Shown: one piece after another, positions 23,408-36,000 of the stretch | How positions within the stretch are numbered: position 1 is the first letter of the stretch | Layout: each line of letters starts with the position of its first letter | Source: Lotus japonicus | Lineage: Eukaryota > Streptophyta > Magnoliopsida > Fabales > Fabaceae | NCBI RefSeq assembly: GCF_012489685.1 | Contig: NC_080045.1 | Coordinates: forward strand, 51,543,096-51,607,095 | Length of the DNA stretch: 64,000 nucleotides | Reading direction: 5' to 3' | The notes under the pieces: generated by a model | The model's database searches: none | What the model saw: the letters and a program-made list of their open reading frames with translations, nothing else | What the model was told of the DNA's origin: nothing | Program-made: the position numbers and the translations under genes

Positions 23408-23408
23408 G

Positions 23409-23785
23409 ATCTGAAGCCTCTTTAGTAGACTTGAAGCATACAAAATTTCCAAAAGAGAAGTACCCGTGAAAGAGAAGTGCACCATATATCTCCTCCCACT
23501 CTCACTAACAACAGACCTGTGAAAGAAATATTGGATTTTCCAGCCTCCATTTTTATTTTCAACATCTCCTCTTCTATGAGTTTTTCGGCATCATTTAACC
23601 ACTCCATAACAGCATCATTGACTTTTTCTGTTCTGTTTGTATCTTCAACCATTTTCAGCACAATGCCTAGATTTGAAATCAGCTTCTCCTTTTCAATGTC
23701 CACGCTTCTAATGATTTTCCAAACACGAAATGGATAAGCTCCTTCACGTATAAATAGCACCAGCAATAACTACTAAATTTTCCAT
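23409..23785 (-). pseudogene. 5' coiled-coil remnant of the unit-1 CC-NB-ARC-TIR gene
   Basis: Minus-strand codons match the coiled-coil region of the intact paralogue: Lys-Met-Val-Glu-Asp-Thr-Asn-Arg-Thr-Glu-Lys-Val-Asn-Asp and Glu-Trp-Leu-Asn-Asp-Ala-Glu-Lys. The homologous ATG at 23785 is followed after a dozen codons by TGA (Ala-Ile-Tyr-Thr-stop). An internal deletion then joins the coiled-coil region to a short piece corresponding to 26202-26262 of the paralogue. NB-ARC is absent. The upstream 23786-24020 resembles the paralogue's promoter region. Confidence 0.75.
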
Positions 23786-24077
23786 TCAAACAAAATTGAC
23801 CTGGAAAATAATAAACTTAAACCCTTCAATCTGGGCTGCATTTTTATGCAAATCAAAACAAAATGAATGAACTAAAGTGCAAGATAAAAACTGCAACAGT
23901 TTAGAGAAAATATATATAAAACTTAGGCAAACTGCTACTAGGATCATAGCAAAGAAAAATCTGGTGCTATGCCCTGAAGGCAAAGGGCAAAGGGGTTGTT
24001 TACCTCTTCTATCTGATAAAAATAATAATGTAAAATTATTCATGTGACTTCTGCATACAAGCAAAAGGCAAAGGGCA

Positions 24078-26940
24078 CTAGTTCGTTGGCATTGGAATTT
24101 TTTACTGGTTCAGATCTCTTGGTACAGTTTATACCAGTGGTTTGGATTAGATTTCAGATAGTATAGTGATTAGCCCCTAGGAGTGGAGAAACACTTACCC
24201 TCTGTTCATTAGAAATGGCAGCCACTTTGATAAATGCAGTTTTGTAACACTACTGCATATCTTTTACCTGTACCCATATTGAAGAGCATCACATAGTAGA
24301 TAACTATGGAATGATAAACTAAAAAGGGGAAAAGACTAATCATATTGAAATTGGGGAAAATCCCCTCAAGTCATAATATATAAGATTTACCATATAAACA
24401 TAACCATGGATTTCACTGCCTGTTCAGATAAGAATCCAAAATACAAGTGAATCCTCTAAACTGGATTTATCATATAAAAGAGCAAGTCAAGATTAACAGC
24501 TCCTGGATATTTTAGAACAGACACAATTCTCACAAATAAACCACTCGAAATTTTTTAAACCATTTCTGAATATGAAAAGTGTCCAAAACTACTTCCTCAT
24601 ACTTAACACACAATAGAACCACCATCCGATTTTGAGCTAGCAAACACTTGTGATAAATTATCTTGTGCGACACTTAGTCTACCTTCTACTCCATATATGT
24701 GCTTTGTAGATACAAGCGATTCTTATTATTCTTGGCCCTTTCCACAATTGTTTGAATAAACTTATATTCATACCTGCAATGAAAGATACAAGGCACTTTA
24801 AATCACGTCTCTGCACAAAATTTTCATTATACATAATTTATATCATTAAAAGAATATGAAAACAATAAGCTTGACTAATTAATCACACACAAAACGGATT
24901 GTCATGCATCATACAAAACTGCATTGAAGCTAAAATCATTCCTGTTAACAAAGTCACCTTTAAAATGACACTTAGAAGCCTACATTTCTTTGTAAACATA
25001 TCAAAGAACTTCAAAAACTAAAAACTAAGTAACTAATTAGCATAGTATTAACCACTAGTGCTAGTAGACTAGACGTCAAATATGGAACATAACTAAAAAC
25101 ATTTAAAAGTATAGCACATACCCATTACAATAAGCCATTCCAGATAAGCCAGCAACTTCAAACAAAGCTAACCTCCATCTTTGAATCTTCTCAGAATCAT
25201 TCACAAATCTATTTTCATGTGCAACCATGGCTTCTCCGTAACTATTTTTCTGATATCTTACATCTGATGGTTCCACCTTGTAAAAGATTGGCCAAACTAA
25301 TTGATTCTTTGTCTTCATACACTCCACGATCTTGACAAGTTCATCAAGACACCATGCGGATTTTGCATAATTTTCAGATAGAACAATAATAGAAAGCCTT
25401 GATGCTTCAATTGCAGTGATAAGAGTTTGTGAAATCTGGTCGCCACCCTCCAATCCCCCATCATCCATGAAGGTCTTGAATCCCTCTCGGCACAGAGCAT
25501 CATAGAGAGAACCAGTAAAAGAGTAGCGAGTATCATCTCCCCTAAAGCTGAGAAAGATTTGGTAGCGAGCCGAATGTCTCAAGCTATCTATTAATGCTTT
25601 CCACTCCTCAATGGGTTGACATTGTAAGGAAGATCCCACATCTTTAATTGTACCAAGTAACCCTTGACATTCATTAGCAAGTTCTCGTGCCACGGTTAAT
25701 AGGTCGGACGAGGACTCATCATCAATGTCTGAATGTTTTTTTAGCAAAGCCCAAGCTTCCTCTTCAGACAAGGGACACAGAGGAATTTCTCTCTGACAAT
25801 CCATTAAGGTACATTCTTGTTGGCTACGTGTGGTCAAAAGGACCTTGCATCTATTACCATTAATAGGAATACCTAAATCCTTAAGCTCAAGTTTTTCCCG
25901 AACATCATCTAAGATAACAAGAACTCGACCCTTACTTTCAATTTTTGAAGATATTGTCCTTGCTCTAGCTGCTTCAGAATATCTTTCAAATGTCAGATCC
26001 AAGGAGTCAGCAATTTGGTCTTGAATCCTTCGGACATTATTTGCATTTTGGGACACAGTGGCAAATATAACTTCATTAAAAACCATTAAACATTTGGCTT
26101 TCTTACCCACTACTTCTACCAATTTTGTTTTGCCAGAGCCCCGCTTCCCATACAATCCAATGATATGGTTACTATCATCTTTTAGAGCTTTCATAAGTTG
26201 ATCTGAAGCCTCTTTAGTAGAGTTGAAAGACACAAAATATTCAGAAGAGAAGTACTCTAGACCTGAAATTGGGGTGGAAAATGGCTCAAATTCACATTTG
26301 GCATTCAACCTCTTTATTTTCTTTAGCATTCCTTTGTACAACCAATATTTCTTCTCACCACCAAGCACACGTGGTTGTGCAAAACAAGCATCGGCCCGAT
26401 CGTGAGTCTCCATTTCTATTTCAAGCTCCTCCACCTCTTCTATGAACTTCTCTGCATCATTTAGCCACTCTAGAACATCATCATTGACCTTTTCTGTTCT
26501 GTTTGTAGCTTCAACCATTTTTAGCTTTACAAGATCTCGATTTGAAATCAACTCCTCCTTCCCAATAACCACTTTTTTGATGACTTTTCTGGGAAAAATC
26601 TCATGTATTCCTTCACATAGTAATGAAATGAGTAGCTCCAAAATAGAAGAGATGTCATTTTCCATTTAAACAAAAGTAACCTGAAAAATAATCATTCAAC
26701 CCTTAATCCAGACACGTCTTATTTTTATGCAACAAATCAAAAGAAAATGAATCAAGAGCAAAAAAGAAAAATTGAACAAATTAACTCCAGAAAAGATATA
26801 TAATAGTACTTAATTAGGCATGCATGCTGTCATATATATATAGGATCTGGATATATTATATATATCATAGCAAAGAAAAATATATATGTTATTGTGCCCA
26901 TAAAGTATGGGCAAAGGGGTTGTTGTGAAACTTGTACAGA
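24078..26940 (-). repeat. Segmental duplication, unit 2 (intact copy)
   Basis: This is the uninterrupted counterpart of unit 1: 3' flank 24078-24686 (with the empty LTR site CATAG at 24292-24296), gene 24686-26665, and upstream region 26666-26930. The two units differ by scattered substitutions and short indels, so the duplication is not brand new but is readily alignable. Confidence 0.8.
24686..26665 (-). CDS. CC-NB-ARC-TIR resistance-like protein (TIR at the C-terminal side)
   Basis: Two exons: 26665-25122 and 24773-24686, with donor AATGG/GTATGTG, acceptor TTGCAG/G and phase kept; about 543 residues. Residues 1-about 130 are a predicted coiled-coil-type N-terminus. NB-ARC follows, with a P-loop Gly-Lys-Arg-Gly-Ser-Gly-Lys-Thr (about 173-180), kinase-2 Val-Ile-Leu-Asp-Asp-Val (about 250-255), RNBS-B Leu-Leu-Thr-Thr-Arg and a GLPL-like Cys-Gln-Gly-Leu-Leu near 337. 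A TIR domain (about 366-512) starts Phe-Leu-Ser-Phe-Arg-Gly-Asp-Asp-Thr-Arg and keeps the glutamate of Trp-Cys-Leu-Asp-Glu-Leu (Glu442), the NADase catalytic residue in plant TIRs. The last exon encodes Tyr-Glu-Tyr-Lys-Phe-Ile-Gln. ARC2/MHD and LRR are absent. NB-ARC looks like a coiled-coil-class (CNL) one joined to a TNL-type TIR; the junction is inside one open exon. It could act as a TIR signalling partner (inference) or be a non-functional fusion, though nothing interrupts the frame. Confidence 0.85.
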
Positions 26941-28348
26941 TTTGCAGGAAGACAATCACAGAATCAGTAGTCAGTAGTAGTGTTCAAAAGGATACGAAAG
27001 AAAAGTTAATGGATGGAATTTGAACTCACTTGAAGTCGAAGAAGATATTGCAGGAACAAGTGATGGAGTTCCTCTACTCGTTATAGGATTCACTCAAACA
27101 GAATACACATTTATGATAATCCTTCCCCCAAGATCCATGCTTTAAACGCTGATTTGGTGTCAAGTCAAGATGAAGTCAAACTCGGCAAGTTCATGGAAAG
27201 TCTACTCTCCACTTTTTATTTTTTTATCAAAACACAAACGCAACAACATTGATGGTGTTCCACTAAACAACAGTACAGCATTGACCAGCTAGTGTAGGAT
27301 CAACACCAATATTAATAGATACATGAGATTTTACGCTATCCACTCATTTTTCTTTATATTTCTCTATATTTTTTATCACATTATATATTATATCATTTAT
27401 TTTTCTTTTTTTATTCCTATCCCACCGCTAGTGTGAGGTGTAAATGTGTGAATAAAACTTTCTCTGGTATATTTTAATGAGTTTAATTATTACACTACTT
27501 GTTTTACAAGTTCATCCAATTAAGAAATCATCAATTTATTATATCATAATTAAATTTAACTTATAAAATTTTAAAACTAAAAATAGAGAAATATAATTAG
27601 ATGCATGTGAAAAACTCTTTACACTACTATATAAAATTCTTTCAGGTATATATAACCTCCTCTAGGAATGTCACGAGAAAGTATGTTTTATTTTCGTTGT
27701 TCTTTCTTTTTCCTTATTTTTTTTTCCTATCCCCAGTTTGCGATAAAAATAAAAACTTTTGTAAATACTAGTTAATTTTTTTATGTCCTTGATGGATGTT
27801 TATCTCAACGGTCTTTTTATGGATTCAAACTTGTACTCTCATTTTTATAGAGTCTAATTTACTTACCACTGAACTAATTTTGTTGGATCATCTTAAAAGT
27901 TATATATTTAAGAAAAGAAAATAGAATTTAAATGATTTTCGAATATCTTTAAAATTTAACACTTCATTGGTAGGATGCGTTCAACCAATTTCTAAAATTG
28001 GTTGGACCGAAAACAGACCTCTAGCTAGTCCAGTACAGTCTGCAGATCGGTTATGTAGTCACGTCATTCACTCGTCGGTACAAAGTTCGAAACTCAAGTT
28101 GCATATCGATTCTATAGTCACGACATTCGCTCATCAACATTAAGTCAGAAGCTCGGTCAACAAGAAAAAAGCTCGAAAAAAATGGAGTCAGGGAGAGTCG
28201 AGCTTGGCACTTCCATACAACTAGAGAACTACTTAAACAACACTTTACCATTTAGGGAAATTACAAAAGATACATTCCCAATTATGTTTGTAAAAAAAAA
28301 TTAAATTGAAGGATGGAGGATGTGAAGGTTAGTACCAAAAATAATACC

Positions 28349-28391
<43 letters not shown>

Positions 28392-28626
28392 CAAGATATA
28401 TCTATAATTTTATAAATATCATATTTATTATATCGGTCCGACCAATGACCATTAGTTCAGTGTCCTGATCAAGTCGATGACCAAGTCGGATATTCAAACA
28501 CCGAACCAGATACAAGGTACCCAAAACCCATATAACAAGAAGAAGAGTTTTTTTTTTTATTTTGTTTTGTTAATTATCATTTTTTAGTATTTTTTAATCA
28601 AATCTTGAAATTAAAGAAACAAATCT
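26670..28626. other. Upstream/intergenic region of the resistance gene
   Basis: 26666-26930 is alignable with the upstream region of the broken paralogue and so probably holds the promoter. TA-rich tracts occur at 26830-26890. A minus-strand tRNA-like motif (TTAGTTCAGTGGTAAG ... GTTTGAATCC on the complement of about 27800-27885) may be a SINE relic. A TA microsatellite lies at about 28352-28390. No gene is recognised. Confidence 0.4.
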
Positions 28627-30480
28627 TGTAACGCCCCGATTTCTCGAGTGTTACACAGTAACTAATTAACCAATTTTCGTAAAGAGTTTTCGTCGATTCA
28701 TTTATTAATCTTGAATTAATGATAAAAGTTCAATTTTACAAAATTCTCGAAACTTAACCATTTCAAACTTGCGGAAATAATCATCAACGTAAACCTCAAA
28801 CTTTATTAATCATTGAAAAGAGTATGAAATAAATATCCGGAAGAAAACTTCAAAGTAAATTACATCAAGTTAAACTATCTCAACTAAAATAAAGTAATGG
28901 TTCAATACTTCCAAAACTCGGTACTCTCAACCCAAAAGAAAAATGGATGTCTCACAACCCAACCATATCCTTGGCCCCTTCCTCTTTATCTTCTTCCTCT
29001 TCATCAGAAGTGTAGTCGTCATCCGGTAGTGGCTCGTCACGTAGCATCAACTCCCAAGAATGAGTCATCGCCATTATCTTCACGACCATCTACCCCCCCC
29101 CCCAAATAAACACATAGCAAACAAGCAGGGTCAGGTCCAACAAAAAGAATGATAATGACAAAATCAACAACAACATAATATAAGTACATTATATGTCTTT
29201 TATGGGAAAGAGTCAGTTACTAACGGAATCTCACATCACAAAACCCACCAATCATGCCTTGGCCAATCACTTACATCCGCAGATGTACAATCACGTGAAG
29301 CTGCAATACTTCACAAAAATCTCATGGTGACCGCAGTCAACCAAACACGTGGAGCCGCAATGATCCACAAAATCTCTAGGTGACCGCAGTCAACCTTTTC
29401 ACGTGGAGACCAACAGTCAATCCACAATTCTCCCTCGCGTGCAAGCCCATCGTTCTCATGGACTATAGTCTACACTAGACCTATGCCCATATTATTCACA
29501 TTTACTTGCAAGCGAGTTAATTACACGTTTCTCTTTGTTTAAGTCTCTAAAGTCAACCTAGAGTCTTACATCAACATCGCATAAATACAACAATTAAACG
29601 ATCACAGACACATCGGGAATTACAGCTAGATGAGCGACCCTTTGAACAATTTCCAATAATATCACAATTCACGTAAGGCATAACATAAACTTACACTTAC
29701 GCATGGCACATCATGGCATAAATTATCAAATAAGGTAACATAAGGCTTATGCATGGAACACATTTTCGCAACTTAGCTTTTTGGACAGCAGAAACAACGT
29801 TCATTGAAACTAGTCTATAGAATGCGTCCTCCAACAGAAAATCATGTATAATATCTTTCTGGAAAGATATTTTAAAGATCTACAACTCTCTAGTTAAAAT
29901 AATTTTTCATTTGAGCCCCAGAATTAGGTGATAATACTCCTTAAAGTTTCTGTCCGACACAGGGAAAAACAGCAGGTATGACAGTTACCCAAAACGACCT
30001 ACAACACACAATACTATACCAAAATTTATGATCTTTATATGCCTGGAAAGCTCTTTCGAAGATCTACAATTTGTATGTTAATAATTTCTTTATTTGGAGA
30101 CCAGAAACAAGTGAAAATAGGACCTGAAGTTTACTGTCCAGCACAGAAATCTGACAGAGAATGCATTTGCCATCAATTTCGTTTTAGCCATTCTATTCTA
30201 AGGGTTCTAAGTCATCTACCAGCATCAAATATATTAATATGTTCACAGTGTAACCCAATATCACATGGAAAAAGTCCAGCACACATCGCATATTCAAAAC
30301 CTCAAGCACATCAATCAAGTTCATACATAAAATCATGTCAAAGCATGGCAATATGGCCTAGACATGCTACCCAACTCCTAGGACCAGCCCTTACCTTGGC
30401 TAACTTGGTGAAAAGGAAAAGATTTTGGTGAAGAAAAGGTCCAAGAACGCTGCTGTCCACGTCCCCTCACTCTCCCTCGC

Positions 30481-30526
<46 letters not shown>

Positions 30527-31148
30527 AGGTTCTCCCTCTCGCGCGTGCGTCACTGACGGTGGTGGCAGCTTGATCGGCGGCGTCTCTCTCTTGCTCTCTC
30601 TCAGGTTTTCACGTGGAGCTTTATGGTTTCTGTTCTTGTTCAGAATGAGGGGAAAATAAGGGTTTTCCCCCCCTTATTTCCCATGCAACCCGCGGCCTCA
30701 CACACATGTGGGCTAGGGTTTCATTTTTTTTCTTCTTTTCACTTAAGCCTGCAACCACCCTTGACCCATTAGTAATCACCACTTAACCAGGTCCAAATTA
30801 CAGATAGGCCCCACTCTTTATAATTAAAACCCAATTAAACTCGGAATTAAAAAGAAAATACAACACTTAATCCGCTGGCACATTACAGCCCGACCCTTGC
30901 TCAGTAAAATTCGAATATCTCGAGCAACATAGGTCGGAATGACCTGATTCCACTTTGAGAATTTTCTACACTTAAAGGGCTACAACTCGCATGAAGGACG
31001 TTTTCTCAAATGAGGTCGTTAAGACCCTCTAAAAATTCACACAAGTTGACAGTTGTAATCTGTCAAAACTCAAACTTAGCCAAAAGTCTTATTTTATTCA
31101 ATCTATCACTTAAGCATTACATAAGTAAGTCTAGGGTCTTACAAATAT
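28622..31148 (-). mobile_element. Solo LTR 3 (28627-31143), different family
   Basis: On the minus strand it starts TGTAAGACCCTAGAC (31143) and ends CGGGGCGTTACA (28627). The flanking pentamers are AATCT (28622-28626) and AATAT (31144-31148), a duplication with one mismatch. It is about 2517 bp. A TATA-like TTATAAAG lies near 30820 on the minus strand. It includes a long CT/GA microsatellite (30487-30525) and, near the 3' end, a sense frame ending in Asp-Glu-Glu-Glu-Glu-Asp-Lys-Glu-Glu (about 28930-29070). No gag or pol is present. Confidence 0.7.
30486..30526. repeat. CT microsatellite
   Basis: A pure CT dinucleotide run of about 20 units inside solo LTR 3, downstream of its TATA-like motif, so probably in the transcribed leader of that LTR. 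Confidence 0.95.
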
Positions 31149-31432
31149 TCCTTTAACACGTGCTCCTTTAACCGTTGTCGGAGCTTAGGCTCAAACTTTC
31201 TTAAATCGGAATGATGTTTTTACAACTTTACATCGATGAAAATCTGAATTCAAAATATGCATATTTCACTAACCAGAAACATAATTAACTCTAATCACTC
31301 ATAAAAATGAATTTTGATATGTTTTTTTTCTCAAAGTATCTCACACTCGATAACCATGAGACTAATCCCCTGACGCCTTGAGATGACGTTAAATATCATT
31401 TTCACTTTTATTCATCCATCTTCCCTATTTCT

Positions 31433-33014
31433 ATTATATAACGGGTAAATGGTCACATTAGTCCCTGGATGTTCGCACCGACTTCAGAATCGTCTCTGAA
31501 TGAATTTTATTAGGCTTGCGGTCCCCAGATGTGGCAAAAAATAGTCATATTAGTCCCTGACGTTAAAATCCCCTAACGTCCGTTAACCCAATTAATAAAA
31601 GTCAACATTATATTTCTAATTTTTTTTCACTTTGGTCCCTTTCTTCTTTCTTCCACCCTCTTCACCCCCTTCTTCCATCATTTTCACCAAAACCCACCCC
31701 CATCATGCTTCAGAAACCCAGAATGTAAACCCACAATCTTCACTTCCTTCATCTTCATCTTGTTCATCTTCACTTTATTCATCTTCATCCCCTTCTTCCA
31801 TCATCTTCACCAAAAACTCCTCCCCTTCTTCATCAACTCATTCCCCTTTTTTTTTCTTTTTTTTCATATCATCATCATCAACACTCTTCTTCTCCTTCTT
31901 CAACCAACCATGCCCAAACCTTCTCTCCAAGATTTAACACAAACCCAACTCAGATTTAACACCAAATTTACCCTCCTTCTCTCCCAAGTTGGGTTTGTGA
32001 GTAACATTAAAATATTAGACGATGTATGGGTTGTTTCACTGTTACAATTCACCCTAACATGTGGGGCTCAATCAATAATTAAAATCAAAAACTGCCTTGA
32101 ACTTCTTCACTTCACAAAACCCAGATCTGCTTCTTCTCTTCTCCACCCACAAAACCCATTTTCTCTTCAAAACATATTCTCTGCATCAACTCTCTCCTCG
32201 ACTTCCCAGGCTCAACCACAGCCACCGAGCAGGACCTCGTCCACATCTGCGTGTCTCTCGCTCTCTCTATGTCTCTCTCTGCTTTGTGCCCGGGTTTTGA
32301 TTTTGGTTCTGGTGACGGTGTCGCCGGCGAGTTCTCCGGTTGAGAGTAGGATCTGGGTTGCAGGTTTGAAGATCAGGGAGGTGACCTCGTCCATATATAT
32401 GTTTTGCAGCGGAGGTGACCTCGTCCATATATATGTTTTGCAGCGTGAGAGGAATCAGTTGAGGGAGGTAGAGGTGGAGGAACTGGTTGACCATGGCGGA
32501 GGCGGAGAAGCCTGAAGTGTTGGAGGCTGTGTTGAAGGAAGCTGTGGATTTACTAGCAAACCAGATCTGAATTTGTTTTTGCTTTTCTTTAGAGTAACAT
32601 TGAATTTGCTTCACGGGTAGAGAGAGAGAACAAAATCTGGATTGTGGCCGGTGGGAACAAGAGAATGCGGCGGCAATGTTGTTAGGGTCGGAAACCCAAA
32701 ACGTAAACCCACAAACCCAACTTTCTGGGTTTCTGAAGCATGTTGGGGGGTGGATTTTGGTGAAAATGATGGAAGAAGGGGGTGAAGAGGGTGGAAGAAA
32801 GAAGAAAGGGACCAAAGTGAAAGAAAATTAGAAAGATAATGTTAACTTTTATTAATTGGGTTAACGGACGTTAGGGGATTTTAACGTTAGGGACTAATAT
32901 GACTATTTTTTTCCACATCTGGGGACCGCAAGCCTAATAAAATTCATCCAGGGACGATTCTGAAGTCGGTGCGAACATCCAGGGACCAATGTGACCATTT
33001 ACCCATTATATAAC
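31433..33014 (+). mobile_element. Pack-MULE 1 (31443-33004) with long terminal inverted repeats and 10-bp target duplication
   Basis: Perfect 10-bp direct repeats ATTATATAAC (31433-31442, 33005-33014) flank the element. Terminal inverted repeats of about 300 bp start GGGTAAATGGTCACATTAG at the left and end in the complementary sequence at 33004. MULEs typically give 8-11-bp duplications. The 1562-bp element has no transposase. Its interior holds foreign sequence, including a two-copy 34-bp repeat (about 32380-32445, with CTCGTCCATATATATG) and a short exon resembling a plasma-membrane H+-ATPase gene. Open frames over the inverted repeats (for example 31632-31937 and the mirror frame ending near 32815) are repeat translations. 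Confidence 0.85.
32493..32570 (+). pseudogene. Captured first coding exon of a P-type plasma-membrane H+-ATPase gene
   Basis: The ATG at 32493 in good context (GACCATGG) opens a 25-codon frame reading Met-Ala-Glu-Ala-Glu-Lys-Pro-Glu-Val-Leu-Glu-Ala-Val-Leu-Lys-Glu-Ala-Val-Asp-Leu. That is the characteristic N-terminus of plant plasma-membrane proton pumps (compare Lys-Glu-Thr-Val-Asp-Leu). The match ends exactly after Val-Asp-Leu; six codons later there is a stop. The preceding purine-rich sequence would be the captured 5' leader. It lies inside Pack-MULE 1. The match is from memory and short, so it needs a search to confirm. Confidence 0.65.
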
Positions 33015-33030
33015 TTACAACATTACTTAC

Positions 33031-36000
33031 TTTTTTTTTTGAAGACAAAAGTAACCAAATATATTCAAATCAATGAGAATCTACATCAGGAGAATCAGCA
33101 GCTAAGCTAAGTAAAATATCCACAGGTGGGTTATCCCACCAAGTACAATCTTTATATGTAAAACTATTTGCTGCTAAAGTATGGGCCACTCTATTAGTGC
33201 CTCGAGGTTCAAACATAAACTGAAAAAAAAGAAAAATTCCTGGCTAAACCCAAACAATCTTGTAACAACACAAACAGTGCAGGGAAACTATGAGGCTCTG
33301 CATACGCATCCACCAGCTGCTTGCAATCTGAGGAGAAAATCACATCATCCAACCCCCAATCCACTACCAAATTCAAACTCCACCTGAGACACAAAGCTTC
33401 AGCCAATAAAGGGTCCATCCTATAAGGGACATAATGAGCCGCAGAAGCCTGAAACTTGCCCCTTTCATCTCTTATCACCAGACCAAAACCAGTCCCTTCC
33501 TTCCCAGCCCACCCAGCATCAATATTCACTTTCAGTTTGCCCACCACAGGGGAACCCACACAGAAGAAACCTGCCTACTCCCTGCAGTAGCAGCAGGAAC
33601 TTGATGCTGCAACCATTCATTCCACAAAACCACAGCCATCTCAATAGTACCCACCCGATCTGGCTTAGCTTTATTAAACAAGCAATTATTCCGAGTCTTC
33701 CAAATGCTCCATAGCAGCATAACAAACAGTTCAAAATCCTCCGCTGGCAAAGCATTCCTTAGCATGTTCACCCAATCACCCACACCACTACTGAAGCCAC
33801 CCGATCTTAGAGCTAGAGGAGAAGAGAACCAGACCAATCTTGACCAACCACAAGATAAGAAGATATGAGAAGAAGACTCATCCACACATTCCCCACACAA
33901 CTGACAGAAAGGATCCAAAAACACCTTCCTCCTCTTGAGACTATCTTGACAAGGCAAGGCATTATTTACTAATCTGAACAAGAAATGTTGAACCTTTCTA
34001 GGCACCCTTAGCTTCCAAATGTACTTACTCCCCGAAAAACCCTTAGAGGAAGAAGCTTCTTCTGCCATATGAATCTGGATCAATCTAGAATATGCAGACC
34101 TCACAGAAAAAGAACCATGTCTAGTATAGTTCCAGATCAGCTTATCCTCACTTGGAACCCAAGGTAGAGGAATCCTCTGAACTAGAGCAGCCTCACTCTC
34201 ATGAAGAACTCTGCCCAACAGATCCCTCTTCCACAACCTTGTGTCAGGGTCAATAAACTCCTCCACACTAACATTCTCAGGAACAACCTTAACAGGACTT
34301 AGAATCCTACCCGACCCAGGTCCAGGAAGCCAAGCATCATGCCAAAAAGCAACTGATCGTCCATTCCCCACCCTCCACCTTGAACCATCCTTCACCACAT
34401 GCCTAACTGCACAAATGCTTCTCCAAGAGAAACTTGGCCTGAAACCAACATTAGCATCCATGAGAGAGCAACGTGGAAAATAGCGAGCTTTGAGGCACTT
34501 GAACAGAAGAGAATCCTCCCTCTGAAGTAACCTCCACACTTGCTTAGCTAACAAAGCTTCATTAAACCTCTTGAGATCCCTAAAACCCAAACCCCCACAA
34601 TACTTAGGCCTGCACAGATATGACCACCTCATCCAATGGATTTTCCTCTCCTCTTTTTGCTGACCCCACCAAAAATTAGCCATAAGAGCTTCCATAGCAT
34701 CACACACACCACTAGGCATCCGGAAACAGCTCATAATGTAAATGGGTATCGCTTGAGCTATAGACTTTAGCAACGTTTCCTTACCGGCTCTAGACAGTGA
34801 CTTCTCCTTCCACCCTTTCAATTTTTTTGCCACCCTCTCCTGCACATTCAAGAACACCCGCTTCTTAGATCTACCAAGAATCGTGGGCAACCCGAGATAT
34901 TTATCATGAGTCTCGACAGCCTTCACCCTCATCCTGTTCCGGATCTGTATTCTAACACATTCCTGCACATTTTGGCTAAACGACAACTCAGTTTTTTCAA
35001 AATTCACCCTCTGCCCCGATGCCTCTTCATACCTCTTGATAACAGCTAAAATACAATCAGCTTCCACTGGATTTGCTCTCATAAACAGCAAGCTATCATC
35101 GGCGAAGAATAAATGGGAAATAGCGGGAGCCCCCCTTGCAATTTTAAAACCATGAAGTTTAGACAAAGTAACTTGCTCCTCAATCAGCCCAGCAAACACC
35201 TCAGCACACAAGATGAAAAGATAAGAAGACAAGGGATCCCCTTGTCTCAACTCCCTCTTTGGAAAAAACCAATCTCTTGGCTTTCCATTTAGCAAAATAG
35301 CATATCTCACAGAACTTGTGCACCTAAGAATGAGAGCCACCACATGTGTAGGGAACCCCATAGAAATCAGAACATGCCTTAGAAACTCCCACTTAATTCG
35401 ATCGTACGCTTTTGACATATCCAACTTTAAGGCCATCCACCCTTTCTTCCCACCCACCCTCTTCTTCATGGCATGAAAAACTTCCATCCCAATAAGTGCA
35501 TTATCGGTAATTAACCGACCCGGCACAAAAGCGCTTTGGGATTCCCCCACCAACTTAGGTAAGATAACTTTCATCCTATTAGCTATGCACTTAGTAATTA
35601 TCTTCATAAGAACATTGCACAAACTAATAGGACGCAAGTCCTTAGGGGATTGAGGCTTATTCACCTTAGGAATCAAACAAATGAAAGTCTCATTCAACTC
35701 TGAGATTTCCCTCCCATTATTCAAAATTTCCAGCACATAACTTGTTATATTCCCTCCAACCAGTCCCCAATAGTGCTGATAAAACAATGCTGGGAGCCCA
35801 TCAGGCCCTGGTGATTTCAGCGGATGCATATGATCAATGGCCTCTTTGACCTCCTCTTTGCTAAAAGGAACTCCCATAAAATCCATCATTTCCCTAGACA
35901 GCTTATGCCTGACTTTGGTTGAAGTATCCTGAACATCTTGAAGCTCAGAAGAAGAAAAAACCTGCTCAAAATGTTGCTGAACAATTCCAGCCACTGCCCT

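Larger units (their letters stand above)
12404..24070 (-). repeat. Segmental duplication, unit 1 of a resistance-gene locus (interrupted)
   Basis: Unit 1 matches unit 2 (24078-26940) in pieces. 12404-12638 plus 19851-20263 equals the 3' flank (24078-24686). 20263-20790 equals the gene's last exon, intron and the end of the TIR exon (24686-25215). 23409-23785 equals part of the 5' coding region, and 23786-24020 equals the upstream region (26666-26930). Between these blocks lie a nested pair of solo LTRs (12639-19850), a foreign gene fragment (20789-about 21500), a LINE tail (21663-22193) and a decayed TRIM (about 22900-23407). The order and strand agree with a head-to-tail tandem duplication followed by insertions and loss of the central coding region. 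Confidence 0.8.

Noticed and set aside
32267..32815. 182-codon minus-strand frame
   Set aside because: It overlaps the Pack-MULE's inverted repeat; its start mirrors the plus-strand frame at 31632, so it is a translation of the repeat.
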